A stretch of DNA of 47,634 bases from DASYPQ01 sp046155895 (GCA_046155895.1 JBJXFB010000061.1:1-47634), one strand, 5' to 3'. Shown: positions 34,027-45,198, counted from the first letter of the stretch. The notes: a model not told the origin generated them from the sequence alone. Numbers and translations are program-made.

Positions 34027-34931
34027 TTCTCCGGTTCGACGCCGTAGTCGATGCCCGCCAAATCGACGAGCGCCCTGCGATAGTGCGGACGCATCGATCC
34101 CTTCGCATCCCCATAGGCCCGGGTCAGCGCGCGCGCCGCGGTTCCCTTGTCCTGGAGGCTCTGCCCACCGATGTAGGCCACCGCCCGCGCGGCGGCCGCT
34201 GCGACGAGCGGGATCTCGTCGTAGAGGCGATCACACAAGGCCGGGATCGATTCCTGATCGACCAGAGTCGCGAGGAGGAGCGCGCTCTGGGATCTCACTC
34301 CCGGTTCCACGTCGCTGAGGCCCTGTCGAGCTGCGCCGCGCACGCATTCGGAACGTGCGCCCGCTTGAACGAGGCTGCCCATGCACTGGGCGGCATTGCG
34401 CCGCACGGACTCGTCGGGGCTCGATTGCATGAGTCGGCAGATCGGCTCCAGCGGTGTGTCGGTGCGTCCGAGGAGCATCAGTCCGAGGAGGGCGTTGCTG
34501 ACGACCTCGGGATAGGCATCGTCGAGAGCGGCGATGAGCGGACTCTGAGCCTCGGCATCTCGCGTGAACCCCAGTGCCGAGGCGGCGACCACGCGGTTGT
34601 TGAGAGGGCCGGACTCGAGCTGCTCGATGATCTCGTCGCGTCTCTGGTGCGTCACCCGGCTCAGGTTGTCCTCGAGCATCCTCGCCTTGCGCCGCTCCTC
34701 GGCCGTGGCGGCCGTGAGCAGGAGGTTGTTCCACGCACGCATCGATGCGTCGAATTCCGCCAGGAGCATCCCGATCGGCACGGGCTTGTTCGTAGCCTCG
34801 ATGATCTCCGCCGCGGGCCGGTCCCGCTCTTCCGAGGATTCCGTCGGCTGGGGGGTCGGCGAGGCACATCCCCAGACACCCAGGAGGATCAGCGTGGCCG
34901 CGAGGCGGTATCGGGGGGTTCTCGTGGGCAT
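33996..34931 (-). CDS. HEAT-repeat lipoprotein
   Basis: 311 residues from ATG 34931. The signal peptide ends at the lipobox LGVWGC (LAATLILLGVWGCASP). From about residue 110 there are HEAT-like helical pairs: NNRVVAASALGFTRDAEAQS, YPEVVSNALLGLMLLGRTDT, ESVRRNAAQCMGSLVQAGAR, PGVRSQSALLLATLVDQESI and AAAARAVAYIGGQSLQDKG. It is presumably a membrane-tethered scaffold; no enzyme signature is seen. It forms a two-gene unit with the overlapping downstream gene and is divergent from the leucine-dehydrogenase-like gene. Confidence 0.8.
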   Translation of the reverse strand: MPTRTPRYRLAATLILLGVWGCASPTPQPTESSEERDRPAAEIIEATNKPVPIGMLLAEFDASMRAWNNLLLTAATAEERRKARMLEDNLSRVTHQRRDEIIEQLESGPLNNRVVAASALGFTRDAEAQSPLIAALDDAYPEVVSNALLGLMLLGRTDTPLEPICRLMQSSPDESVRRNAAQCMGSLVQAGARSECVRGAARQGLSDVEPGVRSQSALLLATLVDQESIPALCDRLYDEIPLVAAAAARAVAYIGGQSLQDKGTAARALTRAYGDAKGSMRPHYRRALVDLAGIDYGVEPEKWSEWAHRLP

Positions 34932-35038
34932 GTCGGGCAGGGACGAACGGATCGGCGCGGTCTTCCGCGCGGACCCGCATGTAGACTAGATCTCTCGGGG
35001 AGCCCGGAACAGTCGCGGCGTCCCAAGCGGCCGTCTCC

Positions 35039-36130
35039 ATGGGTATCCACGTTCTCGAGGCTATGGCCCGCGAGGGTTTCGAGGAGATCGTGGCCTTGTG
35101 CGACGCGCGCTCCGGCTTGCGCGGCTTCCTGGGCATCCACGAATCGCGGATCGGCCCGGCGTTCGGAGGGATCCGGAGATGGACCTATCGGGACGAAGAC
35201 CACGCGCTGCTCGATTGCCTGAGGTTGTCGCGCGCGATGACCCACAAGTGCGCGCTCGCCGGTCTTCGGGCAGGAGGAGCGAAGCTGGTGATCCTCGATC
35301 GAGCCGACTTCGACCGCTCAGCCGCCTACAGGATCATCGGCGAGATGGTGGAACGGCTAGCGGGTCGCTTCTACACGGGTCCGGACGTTGGCACGACCGA
35401 GGAGGACCTTTCCCTGGTCGCGGAAAGGACTCGCTACGTCACGCGGCCCGGGGCCGAAGGTCCGGGCGAGCTCTCGAACGCGACTTCCGAAGGCGTCGTC
35501 GCCGGGATCGGCGCAGCCCTGCGCCACCTCGACGGTGAGGAAGACTGGGCGCGCCGCACGATCGTAGTCCAGGGACTCGGGGGAATCGGAAAGGGAGTCG
35601 CGACGCGGCTCATCGCGCGCGGCGCCCGCGTCGTCGCTGCGGAGATCGATTCCGAACGGGCGGCCAAGGTCTCGCGCGAACTCGACCTCGAACTCGTGGA
35701 TCCCGCCAGCGAGCTCGAGCAGGCCTGCGACGTCTTCTCGCCTTGTGCGCTGGGCGGGATCCTGCACGATCTTTCGATCGCCAGGCTTCGGTGCCGGATC
35801 GTGGCCGGCGGCGCGAACAACGTGCTCGCACGGAGCGCGCACGGGGACCGGCTGCACGAGCGTGGGATCCTGTACGCGCCCGACATCGTGATCACTTCCG
35901 GGGCCTTGATCCGCGGCGCCCTCTTCCACCTGGAAGGTCGGCGCGAACCCCTGGACGCGATCGGCAACCGGATCGGTTGCGTGCTTTCCGCGATCTTCGA
36001 GCGTGCTCGCGGCGAAGGACGGCCTCCTTCACGGGTCGCTCGCGACGAGGCGGACGAACGTCTGGCTCGAATCCGCCGATCGGATGACGCTCGCGAGGCG
36101 GTCAGGGATCCCGCCTGGACGAGCCCGTGA
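35039..36130 (+). CDS. Glu/Leu/Phe/Val dehydrogenase family protein (leucine-dehydrogenase-like)
   Basis: 363 residues from ATG 35039. The substrate domain has GPAFGGIRRW and MTHKCALAGLRAGGAKLV (family form MTxKxAxxGxxxGGGK with the catalytic lysine). GPDVGTTEEDLSLVAERT carries the conserved Asp. The NAD domain has the fingerprint GLGGIGKGVATRLIARGARV followed by VAAEID, where the acidic residue favours NAD. CALGGILHD and VAGGANNVLA are typical of leucine dehydrogenases. It should deaminate branched-chain amino acids to 2-oxo acids in the cytoplasm. The third glycine of the usual GGGK is Ala (GGAK). The 3' end overlaps the convergent YgfZ-like gene by 29 bases. Confidence 0.88.
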   Translation: MGIHVLEAMAREGFEEIVALCDARSGLRGFLGIHESRIGPAFGGIRRWTYRDEDHALLDCLRLSRAMTHKCALAGLRAGGAKLVILDRADFDRSAAYRIIGEMVERLAGRFYTGPDVGTTEEDLSLVAERTRYVTRPGAEGPGELSNATSEGVVAGIGAALRHLDGEEDWARRTIVVQGLGGIGKGVATRLIARGARVVAAEIDSERAAKVSRELDLELVDPASELEQACDVFSPCALGGILHDLSIARLRCRIVAGGANNVLARSAHGDRLHERGILYAPDIVITSGALIRGALFHLEGRREPLDAIGNRIGCVLSAIFERARGEGRPPSRVARDEADERLARIRRSDDAREAVRDPAWTSP

Positions 36131-37205
36131 GAGGCCCGGCGGAGGTGAAGATCGGGAACTCGACGATCACGGCCTCGGCGGCCGTTTCGCCGAGGCGGAA
36201 GACGGTTCCCGGCTCCTGGTGTCGCCGCTTGACGTAACCCAGGGCGGCGCCTCCGTTCAGAGCGAACGAGTAGGCCCACGAAGTGACCACCCCCAGGTCG
36301 CGCAGCTCGCCCTCGTCCTCGCGGAGAAGCCGCGTTCCGCGCGGCACGGGGTCGTCGTGGGAGATGCGGAGGGCGACCAGTCGCTTGTTCAGGCCGCCGT
36401 AGGTGTCGATCTTGGCCACCACTTCCTGTCCGACGTAGCAACCCTTCGTCAAGCTGAAGGCCGCTTCGAGCCGGGCCTCCTGCGGATACACGTTCGAGTC
36501 GATGTCGGCGCCGAACAGCGCGGCTCCTCGCTCGACACGGAGGCAGTCGCGCGCGACGAGTCCCGCGGGGGTCGCGCCGGCCGCTCGCAGCGCGTTCCAG
36601 AGCGCGGAAGCACGTTCGGGTCCCGCATCCAGACGGATCCCCGTAGATCCTGCGACCGGAACCCGCGACAGCACGATCGCGGAATCCTCGAAGCTTCCCC
36701 GGATCCAGGCGTGCTCGTCCGCGGGCAACGGCGTCCCGACGACAGCGCGCACGAGGTTCTCCGCGCGGGGGCCGCAGACCGCGAGGGGCGCGTGAGTCGC
36801 GACGACCGCGATCTCGAGCTTCTCGGCGAAGTGGTAGTTCTCGAGTGCAGTGGCGAGGTTCGAAGCGCACCCGGGGGGGGCGGAGATCCAGAGGCTTTCT
36901 GGTCCCCGGAACAGATCGAAATCGAAGAGCACCTTGCCCTTGCTCGACAGGAGGAGGCTCCGCTGTCCGCCCCCGGATTGCAGCGACTTCACGTCGCTCG
37001 CGAGAATGCGGTGCAGGAAGCTGGCCGAATCGGCCCCGCCGATCTCGAGGAGGCCGCGGTCGGACTCGTCGAACACCGCGCAGTCCTCGAGCGCCGCGCG
37101 GTATTCCCCGGGCACGTCCCCGTAGGTCAAGAGACTGGGCGCGTCTCCCGAACTCACGCGCGCGCCGGCGCTTCGGTGCAAGTCGAGGAGAATGGATCGG
37201 TCCAC
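36102..37205 (-). CDS. YgfZ/GcvT-family folate-binding protein
   Basis: 367 residues if the start is GTG 37205 (MDRSILLDLHRSAGARV); ATG 37244 would add 13 residues without homologous character. The GcvT-like fold shows CAVFDESDRGLLEIGGADSA, LLLSSKGKVLFDFDLF, and the YgfZ signature KGCYVGQE (LTKGCYVGQEVVAKID). The C-terminal barrel contains NGGAALGYVKRRH. YgfZ proteins use a folate in iron-sulfur cluster maturation. The KGCYxGQE motif separates it from the aminomethyltransferase GcvT, whose glycine-cleavage partners are absent here. Demand for iron-sulfur clusters fits the two radical SAM enzymes in the window, though these are about 20 kb away. Confidence 0.85.
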   Translation of the reverse strand: MDRSILLDLHRSAGARVSSGDAPSLLTYGDVPGEYRAALEDCAVFDESDRGLLEIGGADSASFLHRILASDVKSLQSGGGQRSLLLSSKGKVLFDFDLFRGPESLWISAPPGCASNLATALENYHFAEKLEIAVVATHAPLAVCGPRAENLVRAVVGTPLPADEHAWIRGSFEDSAIVLSRVPVAGSTGIRLDAGPERASALWNALRAAGATPAGLVARDCLRVERGAALFGADIDSNVYPQEARLEAAFSLTKGCYVGQEVVAKIDTYGGLNKRLVALRISHDDPVPRGTRLLREDEGELRDLGVVTSWAYSFALNGGAALGYVKRRHQEPGTVFRLGETAAEAVIVEFPIFTSAGPLTGSSRRDP

Positions 37206-37472
37206 GGCTAGGGAGGCTCCGGCGCAGCATACCCGAGGCGCCATGCGCGGCTCCGAAGCCTTTCCGCCGAGCGAAATCGAGCTCCGGTGGTGCCTTGCGC
37301 CTCCAAGGTCGGGTCGTCAGACTGTCGCCCTCCGTAAGATCGCCTCGACCGAGGCCCAATACGATCCCCGCAGCCTTCATCGGCCTCGTCCCACCCGCGC
37401 ACGGATTCCAGAGGCGCGCCGTGCCGCTCCCCAGGCCAGGGAGGGGCTGGCCCCTCGCAAACCCAAGCCAGC

Positions 37473-38909
37473 ATGGACCCTTCGCCCCGATTCTGCCGCC
37501 CCTCCCGATGGTCTGCGCCTGGGCGGAGCGCGAGCTCCCTCGGTGGACTCCTCCTCATCGCCCTGGCCGGATGCGATTACGTGCCGGCTCACGCCCCGAT
37601 GCGCTACTCGTTGAGCGAGTCGACGGTGGAGTCGCTCGAGGATGCCCCTCTCGTGCAGGACCAGATCGGCGGCGCCCTCGAGATGTTCTTCGGCACGCCG
37701 CAGAATCCGGGATACCTGCGGATCTCGGAGTGGATCGACGAGGATTTCGATCCCAACTACCCGGCCCTGCCGGCGGACGACGGGGGAGCGGGAGAGCTTT
37801 CGGAATCCCAATGGGAGGAGCTCCGGGCCGACAACGCGCGGCGGTTCGCCAAACAGATCGCGCAGGTAAGTCGCGGCGAGTACGCGGGGCTGGCGAAGTT
37901 CCGGTCGGCCCCGCAGCTCTCCGAGTCCGTCGCGTCGATCGTCTCCGACGAGGACCTCTCCGACGCCGACCGCCGAGCGAGCCTGACCTCGCTCTTCCAG
38001 GACTACTACCCCGAGCTGCGCGATTCCGCCGAGCTCTACCGGCAGGAATGCCTGCACTGCCATGGCGTCGAGGGGGGCGGAGACGGCCCGACTTCGGGGC
38101 CCGCCGAGCGCCCGTTCCTCGATCCCAGACCGCGAGACTACCGGCTCGGGATCTTCAAGTTCACGTCCGTCAAGGACAAGGCGCGCCCGCGCCGCGAGGA
38201 CATCTTTCACGTGATGGACCAGGGCGTCTACGGGACGGCGATGCCCTCGTTCCGCCGCTTCTCGGTCTCCGAGAGGTGGGGCCTCGTCGACTACGTCCGC
38301 CTGCTCGCGATCCGCGGTGAAGTCGAGCGCCGTCTGGTGAACGAGTACCTGGAGGAGGAGCAGATCTCCCCCGAAGTGGGGATCGAGATCCTCAAGGAGA
38401 TCTGGGACAAGTGGGCCGAGGCCAAGTCCAAGGTCGTCGCGTTCGAAGGCGAGATCCCCGAACCGACACCGGCGATGCTCATCCGCGGCAAGGAACTGTT
38501 CCACGACGCGCAGAAGGGCAATTGCGCGAGCTGCCACGGCGACGGCGGACGGGGAGATGGCCCCGCGGCCTTCAAGATCGACGACGAAGGCGAGAAGGTC
38601 TCCGCGTATCTCGACGACTGGGGCCAACCGATCCTGCCGCGGAACCTCGTGCGCGGGCTGTACCGCGGCGGCCGCCGGCCGATCGACATCTACCGGCGCA
38701 TCTACGCCGGGATCAACGGCGGGCCGATGCCAGCTCTCGGCGAATCCAAGGACGCTGCGGGCAATCCGCTCCTCACCTCGGACGACATGTGGGCGCTCGT
38801 GCACTATGTGCGCTCGCTCTCCGAGCGCGACGAGGCGGTCGTGGCGGTTCCCGGCGCCGGCCACGGTTCTGACGATCCCGCTGCGCACGGCGGCACCGGC
38901 GGGCACTAG
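37473..38909 (+). CDS. Diheme cytochrome c lipoprotein of the oxidase operon
   Basis: 478 residues from ATG 37473. The signal peptide ends with lipobox ALAGC (LLLIALAGCDYVP). Two class I heme sites are visible: CLHCH (QECLHCHGVEGGGDGP) and CASCH (NCASCHGDGGRGDGP), each with a downstream Met candidate (GTAMPSFRR, GGPMPALGE). About 160 residues without heme motifs precede the first. It is probably the membrane-tethered electron donor to the caa3-type oxidase encoded next, 33 bases downstream. In many planctomycetes this cytochrome is a separate gene rather than fused to subunit II. A GAGGGG/CCCCTC hairpin (37441-37456) lies in the leader. Confidence 0.9.
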   Translation: MDPSPRFCRPSRWSAPGRSASSLGGLLLIALAGCDYVPAHAPMRYSLSESTVESLEDAPLVQDQIGGALEMFFGTPQNPGYLRISEWIDEDFDPNYPALPADDGGAGELSESQWEELRADNARRFAKQIAQVSRGEYAGLAKFRSAPQLSESVASIVSDEDLSDADRRASLTSLFQDYYPELRDSAELYRQECLHCHGVEGGGDGPTSGPAERPFLDPRPRDYRLGIFKFTSVKDKARPRREDIFHVMDQGVYGTAMPSFRRFSVSERWGLVDYVRLLAIRGEVERRLVNEYLEEEQISPEVGIEILKEIWDKWAEAKSKVVAFEGEIPEPTPAMLIRGKELFHDAQKGNCASCHGDGGRGDGPAAFKIDDEGEKVSAYLDDWGQPILPRNLVRGLYRGGRRPIDIYRRIYAGINGGPMPALGESKDAAGNPLLTSDDMWALVHYVRSLSERDEAVVAVPGAGHGSDDPAAHGGTGGH

Positions 38910-38942
38910 GCCGTTTCGTTCTCCATCCACCGAGATCCGCCC

Positions 38943-39706
38943 ATGCGCTACCTCCTCACTCTCCTCTTCCTCGCCCTGCTCGTGCTGGGTGTGTGGACGT
39001 TCATGGACGCCCACAACCACGGCTGGTGGCTGCCGCCGAACTTGTCCACCTACGGGCACGACATCGACCGGCTCTTCTACTGGATCTTGTGGATGGTCGC
39101 GTTCTTCTTCGTGCTGACGGAGGGGATCCTGATCTGGTGCGTGTTCGCGTACTCGAAGAAGCGCGAGACGAAGGCTCAGTACTCGCACGGTAACCACAAG
39201 CTCGAGATGCTCTGGACCGCGATTCCCGGTGCGCTGCTCCTCTTCATCACCTTCACGCAGATGGGCGCGTGGGCGACGATCAAGTTCAAAGGGAGCTTCC
39301 CCGACGTCGAGCCGATCGCGGAGGTGTGGGCGAGCCAGTTCGACTGGCGGATCGTCTACCCCGGCCCGGACAAGAAGATCGGGACGATGGACGACATCGA
39401 GAGCCCGTTCGACTTCGTCGTGCCCGTCAACAAGCCCGTGCGCTTCAACCTGCGTTCGCGCGACGTGATCCACAGCTTCTTCGTGCCGTACCTGCGGATC
39501 AAGCAGGACGCGATGCCCGGCATGGAGATCCCGGTCTGGTTCCAGGCCGAGCAGGAGGGGAGCTTCGATCTCGTCTGCGCCGAGTTGTGCGGATGGGGCC
39601 ACTACAAGATGGCGGGCCGGCTCAAGGTCGTCTCGGAGCCGGCATTCGACGCCTGGCTCGCGGAGGCTCGTCAGGAGATGTTCAGCAACGGAACGGAGGA
39701 CAAGCC

Positions 39707-39710
<4 letters not shown>
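38943..39710 (+). CDS. coxB: Cytochrome c oxidase subunit II
   Basis: 255 residues from ATG 38943. Hydrophobic segments lie near residues 2-20 (YLLTLLFLALLVLGVWTF), 42-66 (LFYWILWMVAFFFVLTEGIL) and 85-103 (MLWTAIPGALLLFITFTQ). The CuA domain has its first His in DVIHSFFVPYLRIKQDAMPG and the rest of the site in CAELCGWGHYKMAG (C-x3-C-x3-H-x2-M). Compared with textbook sequences it keeps all six expected ligands. It accepts electrons from cytochrome c and passes them to heme a. No cytochrome c domain is fused to it. The stop overlaps the coxA start (GTGA). Confidence 0.95.
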
Positions 39711-41562
<1,852 letters not shown>

Positions 41563-41563
<1 letters not shown>

Positions 41564-41582
41564 GCCGCGCGGAATCGCGGCC
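41563..41582 (+). other. Hairpin between coxA and ctaA
   Basis: GGCCGCG (41563-41569) and CGCGGCC (41576-41582) form a perfect 7-bp stem with loop CGGAAT. It begins on the last base of the coxA stop and lies 16 bases before the ctaA start. There is no T-tract, so it is more likely an mRNA stability or processing element than a terminator. Confidence 0.35.
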
Positions 41583-41598
41583 GGCAGTCCAGGAAACC

Positions 41599-42564
41599 AT
41601 GAGCGAAACGACGAGAGCACGGGCGACCGCGACCAGCCCCTGGCCTCGGCGGTTCGCCGCATCTGCGCTCCTGTCCGCGGTCCCGCTGGTCTTCTTCGGA
41701 GGATCGGTGACCACGCTCCACGCGGGCCTCGCGATCGACGGGTGGCTCGTGCTCGAGCCCGGACGCGGAGATCATTTCCTGTGGCTCTACCCGGTCGACA
41801 AGTGGTTCCGCGACGTCGGGACCTTCGTCGAGCACACGCACCGGCTCCTGGGATCCCTCGTGGGGATCCTCGCGATCGCGACCGTCGTGGCGACCTGGGC
41901 CACCGACCGCCGCCGCCTTCCGCGAGTCCTCTCCCTCGCGGCTCTCCTGGCGGTCATCACCCAAGGAGTGATCGGCGGGTTCCGGGTGCTCGAGCGAAGC
42001 GAGGATCTCGCCTTCTTGCATGGCGCAATCGCCCAAGGTGTCTTCGCCGTGCTCGGAGCGAGCTGGATCGCGTCGACGAGACGCGCTCAGGACCTCGCCT
42101 CGGCCCCGTCCGAGCGAGATGCCGGCTTCGGCAGGCGCCTGCGGCGGCTCTCCATCGCCGCGGTGGCATCCGTCTGCCTCCAGATCGTCGCGGGAGCCTG
42201 GTTGCGCCACGGCGGAGGGAACGGTGCCCTCGCTGTGCACCTCGCGCTCGCGTTGCCCGTGCTGATCCTCGTGCCGCTTCTCGCTCGACGGCTGCCGGCG
42301 GGAGGCGAGCGACGATGGTTGAACGGATCCCTCGGGGGGCAGGTCGTGCTGGGCATCGCGGCGCTCGTCGTGGTGTCGGTTCCGGGCGGAGAAGGCCTGG
42401 GCGCGGCGGTATTCCCCACCCTGCACGTCGTGGGTGGGGGAGTCCTCCTCCTGGCCTGTGTGGCGAGTTCGATGAGGGCGCACGCAGCCTCTCCTTCCCG
42501 AACGGTGGAGCCCGAGCGGGCGGTCGAGCCGAGCGGTCGCGAGCAGTGGGAGGCCGCGCGATGA
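41599..42564 (+). CDS. ctaA: Heme A synthase (COX15/CtaA family)
   Basis: 321 residues from ATG 41599 (AGGAAACC just upstream); the longer open frame overlaps coxA and is spurious. It has the eight-helix plan of COX15 proteins: VEHTHRLLGSLVGILAIATV, VITQGVIGGFRVLERSEDLA and FLHGAIAQGVFAVLGASWIA in the first half, and QIVAGAWLRHGG with VHLALALPVLILVPLL and LHVVGGGVLLLACV in the second. The His in EHTHR, FLHG, VHLAL and TLHVV are the likely heme ligands. It converts heme O to heme A for the oxidase. The stop overlaps ctaB (ATGA). Confidence 0.92.
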   Translation: MSETTRARATATSPWPRRFAASALLSAVPLVFFGGSVTTLHAGLAIDGWLVLEPGRGDHFLWLYPVDKWFRDVGTFVEHTHRLLGSLVGILAIATVVATWATDRRRLPRVLSLAALLAVITQGVIGGFRVLERSEDLAFLHGAIAQGVFAVLGASWIASTRRAQDLASAPSERDAGFGRRLRRLSIAAVASVCLQIVAGAWLRHGGGNGALAVHLALALPVLILVPLLARRLPAGGERRWLNGSLGGQVVLGIAALVVVSVPGGEGLGAAVFPTLHVVGGGVLLLACVASSMRAHAASPSRTVEPERAVEPSGREQWEAAR

Positions 42565-43478
42565 TCGAATCGAAGACCGTCGCCGTCGAATCCGTCCCCA
42601 CTCGGACGTTCTCGGACTTCCTGGACCTCACCAAGCCGCGCATCGGGGCTTTCGTCGGACTGTCCGCCTTCTTCGGGGCGCTCCTGGCCGCCGGACCCGG
42701 AGGATCTCTCGCGCGGATCGCGGAGGCAGCGGTCTTCGTGACTCTGACGGCGGCGAGCGCGAGCGTCCTGAACCAGGTCCTCGAACGCGACGTCGACTCC
42801 CGCATGCTCCGGACGCGCAATCGACCGCTTCCCGCGGGCCGCGTCTCGATGCGCGATGCGATCCTCTACGGCGCGCTCCTCGCGGTCACGGGCGTCGGCG
42901 GACTCGCCCTTCGATTCAACCTGCTTTCCGCGCTGCTCGCGCTCGCGACGCTCTTCGCCTACACGGCGATCTACACGCCGATGAAGCGGGCGAGCACGCT
43001 GAACACGGTGATCGGCGCCGTGCCGGGCGCCGCCCCTCCGCTGCTCGGATACGTCGCCATCGCCGGCTCCCCGGGCGGTTGGGCGGTCTCGCTCTTCGCC
43101 GCGCTCTTCGTGTGGCAGTTCCCGCACTTCATGGCGATCGCGTGGATCCATCGGGGCGACTACGCGCGCGCTGGGCTGCGCATGCTCCCGGCGATGCCGG
43201 GCTGCGAAAGGATGGCAGGGCGCGCCGCTCTCGCCTACGGGCTGGCTCTCCTGCCGGTCTCGCTCCTCCCGGGAGTCCGCGGAGAGGCGGGAATCGTCTA
43301 CACCCTGGGCGCGCTCGTGCTCGGGCTGTTCTACCTCGCGGCTTCCGGCAGGTTCGCATGGCGCCCCGACGAGCGCTCCGCGCGATTCCTGCTCTTGACC
43401 TCGCTCGTCTACCTGCCGCTCCTCTATCTCCTCGTTCTGGCCGATCCGGTCATCCGGGTCGGAATCCTCCACGGTTGA
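42561..43478 (+). CDS. ctaB: Protoheme IX farnesyltransferase (heme O synthase)
   Basis: 305 residues from ATG 42561, overlapping the ctaA stop. The UbiA-type prenyltransferase motifs are present: NQVLERDVDSRMLRTRNRPL (N-x3-ERD-x2-M-x-RTxxRPL) and YTPMKRASTLNTVIGAVPGA for the second Asp-free loop. WQFPHFMAIAWIHRGDYARA is the signature of heme O synthases. About nine membrane helices are predicted. It attaches a farnesyl group to heme b to give heme O, which ctaA converts to heme A. It is the expected length for the family. Confidence 0.95.
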   Translation: MIESKTVAVESVPTRTFSDFLDLTKPRIGAFVGLSAFFGALLAAGPGGSLARIAEAAVFVTLTAASASVLNQVLERDVDSRMLRTRNRPLPAGRVSMRDAILYGALLAVTGVGGLALRFNLLSALLALATLFAYTAIYTPMKRASTLNTVIGAVPGAAPPLLGYVAIAGSPGGWAVSLFAALFVWQFPHFMAIAWIHRGDYARAGLRMLPAMPGCERMAGRAALAYGLALLPVSLLPGVRGEAGIVYTLGALVLGLFYLAASGRFAWRPDERSARFLLLTSLVYLPLLYLLVLADPVIRVGILHG

Positions 43479-43480
43479 AC

Positions 43481-44134
43481 ATGAGCCAAGCCACTGCCAT
43501 CCCCGCTCGCGACGTCGGCGCCCACGGCCATACGCACGACGGACCCGAGTCCCATCACCACCCGATCTACGACTACGACAGCGGTCCGCCCGTCGACCGG
43601 GCGAAGTTCGCCATCTGGCTGTTCCTGGCGACGGAAGTGATGTTCTTCACCGGCCTGATCGGCACCTACATCGTGCTCCGGATCGGGACCGCCACCTGGC
43701 CCAACCCGGAGAGCAGGCTCGCCGTCGACATCACCGCTGCGAACACGTTCCTCCTGATCACGAGCTCGTGGACGATGGTTCGCGCGCTGCACGCGATCGG
43801 GAAAGGGGACAGGGCCGGCCTCCTCAAGTGGCTCGGCGGGACGATCCTGGGCGGGGCCATCTTCGTGAGCGTTCAGGTGTACGAGTACATCGAGCTGATC
43901 CAGCACGGTTCGCTCCCGAACGTCGACATCTTCTGGTCGACCTTCTACGCGATGACCGGCTTCCACGGCTTGCACGTGGTGGTCGGCGTGATCTGGCTGA
44001 TCGCCATCTGGATCGCCGCGGCGCGGGGCAAGTTCACGGCCCAGAACTACCTGCGCGTCGAGCTGGCGGGACTGTACTGGCACTTCGTCGACCTGGTGTG
44101 GGTGCTGCTCTTCACCATCGTCTACCTGATGTAG
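43481..44134 (+). CDS. coxC: Cytochrome c oxidase subunit III
   Basis: 217 residues from ATG 43481, two bases after the ctaB stop. The His-rich N-terminus is HGHTHDGPESHHHP. Five membrane helices follow: FAIWLFLATEVMFFTGLIGT, NTFLLITSSWTMVRAL, LGGTILGGAIFVSVQVYEYI, GFHGLHVVVGVIWLIAIWIA and GLYWHFVDLVWVLLFTIVYL. The ATEVMFF and GLYWHFVDLVW segments are signatures of subunit III. It is the short bacterial form with five helices, as in caa3-type oxidases. It binds lipid next to subunit I and supports proton uptake. Confidence 0.95.
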   Translation: MSQATAIPARDVGAHGHTHDGPESHHHPIYDYDSGPPVDRAKFAIWLFLATEVMFFTGLIGTYIVLRIGTATWPNPESRLAVDITAANTFLLITSSWTMVRALHAIGKGDRAGLLKWLGGTILGGAIFVSVQVYEYIELIQHGSLPNVDIFWSTFYAMTGFHGLHVVVGVIWLIAIWIAAARGKFTAQNYLRVELAGLYWHFVDLVWVLLFTIVYLM

Positions 44135-44146
44135 GAGCTTCGACCG

Positions 44147-44569
44147 ATGTCCCAAGACTCTGCAACGGACCATGGCGCCCACCCGGGCTTCAGCGCCAAC
44201 AAGATCTTCATCACGCTCTTCATCCTGACGATGGTCGAGGTCGGCTGGGCGCTGCTCTTCAAGGAGGCGTCCCTGTGGATCAAGTGGGGCGGCCTGCTGG
44301 TCTTCGCGACCTGGAAGGGCGTCCTGATCTACACCTACTTCATGCACATGAAGTTCGAGGGCTGGATCGTGAAATGCCTGATGATCCCGACTCCGTTCCT
44401 GATCGCGATCGTCGTGTTCGCCTTGATGCCCGACGTCTCGCACAACGATCGGCTCATCTACCCCGTGGGCAGCCAGGTCGACAAGAGCCAGGCCAATCCG
44501 GGCAAGGTCGTCAACATGATCGACCACCCCGCCGAGGCCGTGCCGGGGGACGAGGCCAAGAAACATTGA
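44147..44569 (+). CDS. coxD: Cytochrome c oxidase subunit IV-like protein
   Basis: 140 residues from ATG 44147, 12 bases after coxC. Three membrane helices: NKIFITLFILTMVEVGWALL, IKWGGLLVFATWKGVLIYTY and IVKCLMIPTPFLIAIVVFAL. The HMKFEG loop between helices two and three is typical of the bacterial subunit IV (COX4_pro-like) family. The C-terminal tail is soluble. The operon position after subunit III is the usual one. The gene symbol is by position and family, since sequence conservation is low. The stop overlaps the SCO start (TTGA). Confidence 0.8.
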   Translation: MSQDSATDHGAHPGFSANKIFITLFILTMVEVGWALLFKEASLWIKWGGLLVFATWKGVLIYTYFMHMKFEGWIVKCLMIPTPFLIAIVVFALMPDVSHNDRLIYPVGSQVDKSQANPGKVVNMIDHPAEAVPGDEAKKH

Positions 44570-45198
44570 CTCGGTCCCGGTTTCGTGGACGCCTCCACGC
44601 AGCCTGGTTCGCCGTGATGGCGGCTGCGTGCTCGCGCGAAGCGGAGGGGACGAGCAGCGTTCTCGCCGCGCCCGCGAACTCGCCCGCCCAATTCTCCACC
44701 GTCGGCGAGTTCGACCTCCTCGAGCGCGGTGGAACGCGCCTCACGCGCGAGGACCTACTCGGGCGTCCCTGGGTCGCGAGCTTCCTCTTCACGCGGTGCA
44801 CGGGACCCTGCCCGAGCGTCCGCAGCACTTTGAAGAAGCTCCAGACGCGACTCCAGGGGACGGACGCTCTGCTGGTGACCTTCAGCGTGGATCCCGCCTT
44901 CGATTCGCCCGAAGTCCTCGCGGCTTACGCGAAGGACGTCCAGGCTGATCCCAAGCGCTGGCTGTTCGTCACCGGGGAGCAGGCCGTGGTCTACGACCTG
45001 ATCCGGAAGAGCTTCCAGTCCGCCATCGAACAGGCTCCGCCAGGCACCGTCCCGATCGGCGAGCAGGTGAGCCACAGCACGCGGATCGTCGCGGTCGACA
45101 AGCGAGGCCGCGTGCGGGGTTTCTACCACGGCGAATCCGACGATCAGCTCGACCTCCTCGCGGCGAGGCTCGAGTTCCTCGCGCGCGAACCGGAATGA
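44566..45198 (+). CDS. SCO1/SenC-type copper chaperone, lipoprotein
   Basis: 210 residues from TTG 44566, overlapping the preceding stop. A lipobox is visible (WFAVMAAAC). The thioredoxin-fold core has VASFLFTRCTGPCPSVRSTL with the copper site C-x3-C-P, and the distal His in QVSHSTRIVAVD. DALLVTFSVDPAFDSPEVL is a typical SCO strand-loop. SCO proteins deliver copper to the CuA site of subunit II, or reduce its cysteines. The long open frame upstream overlaps coxC and coxD and is spurious. The stop overlaps the DUF420 start. Confidence 0.9.
   Translation: MTRSRFRGRLHAAWFAVMAAACSREAEGTSSVLAAPANSPAQFSTVGEFDLLERGGTRLTREDLLGRPWVASFLFTRCTGPCPSVRSTLKKLQTRLQGTDALLVTFSVDPAFDSPEVLAAYAKDVQADPKRWLFVTGEQAVVYDLIRKSFQSAIEQAPPGTVPIGEQVSHSTRIVAVDKRGRVRGFYHGESDDQLDLLAARLEFLAREPE

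Noticed and set aside
39269..39706. Long N-terminal extension of coxA over coxB
   Set aside because: It reads as a low-quality shadow frame of coxB. GTG 39707 with GTGA overlap gives a normal subunit I. The same reasoning removes extensions of ctaA, ctaB, coxC, SCO, ogt and the last propeller gene.
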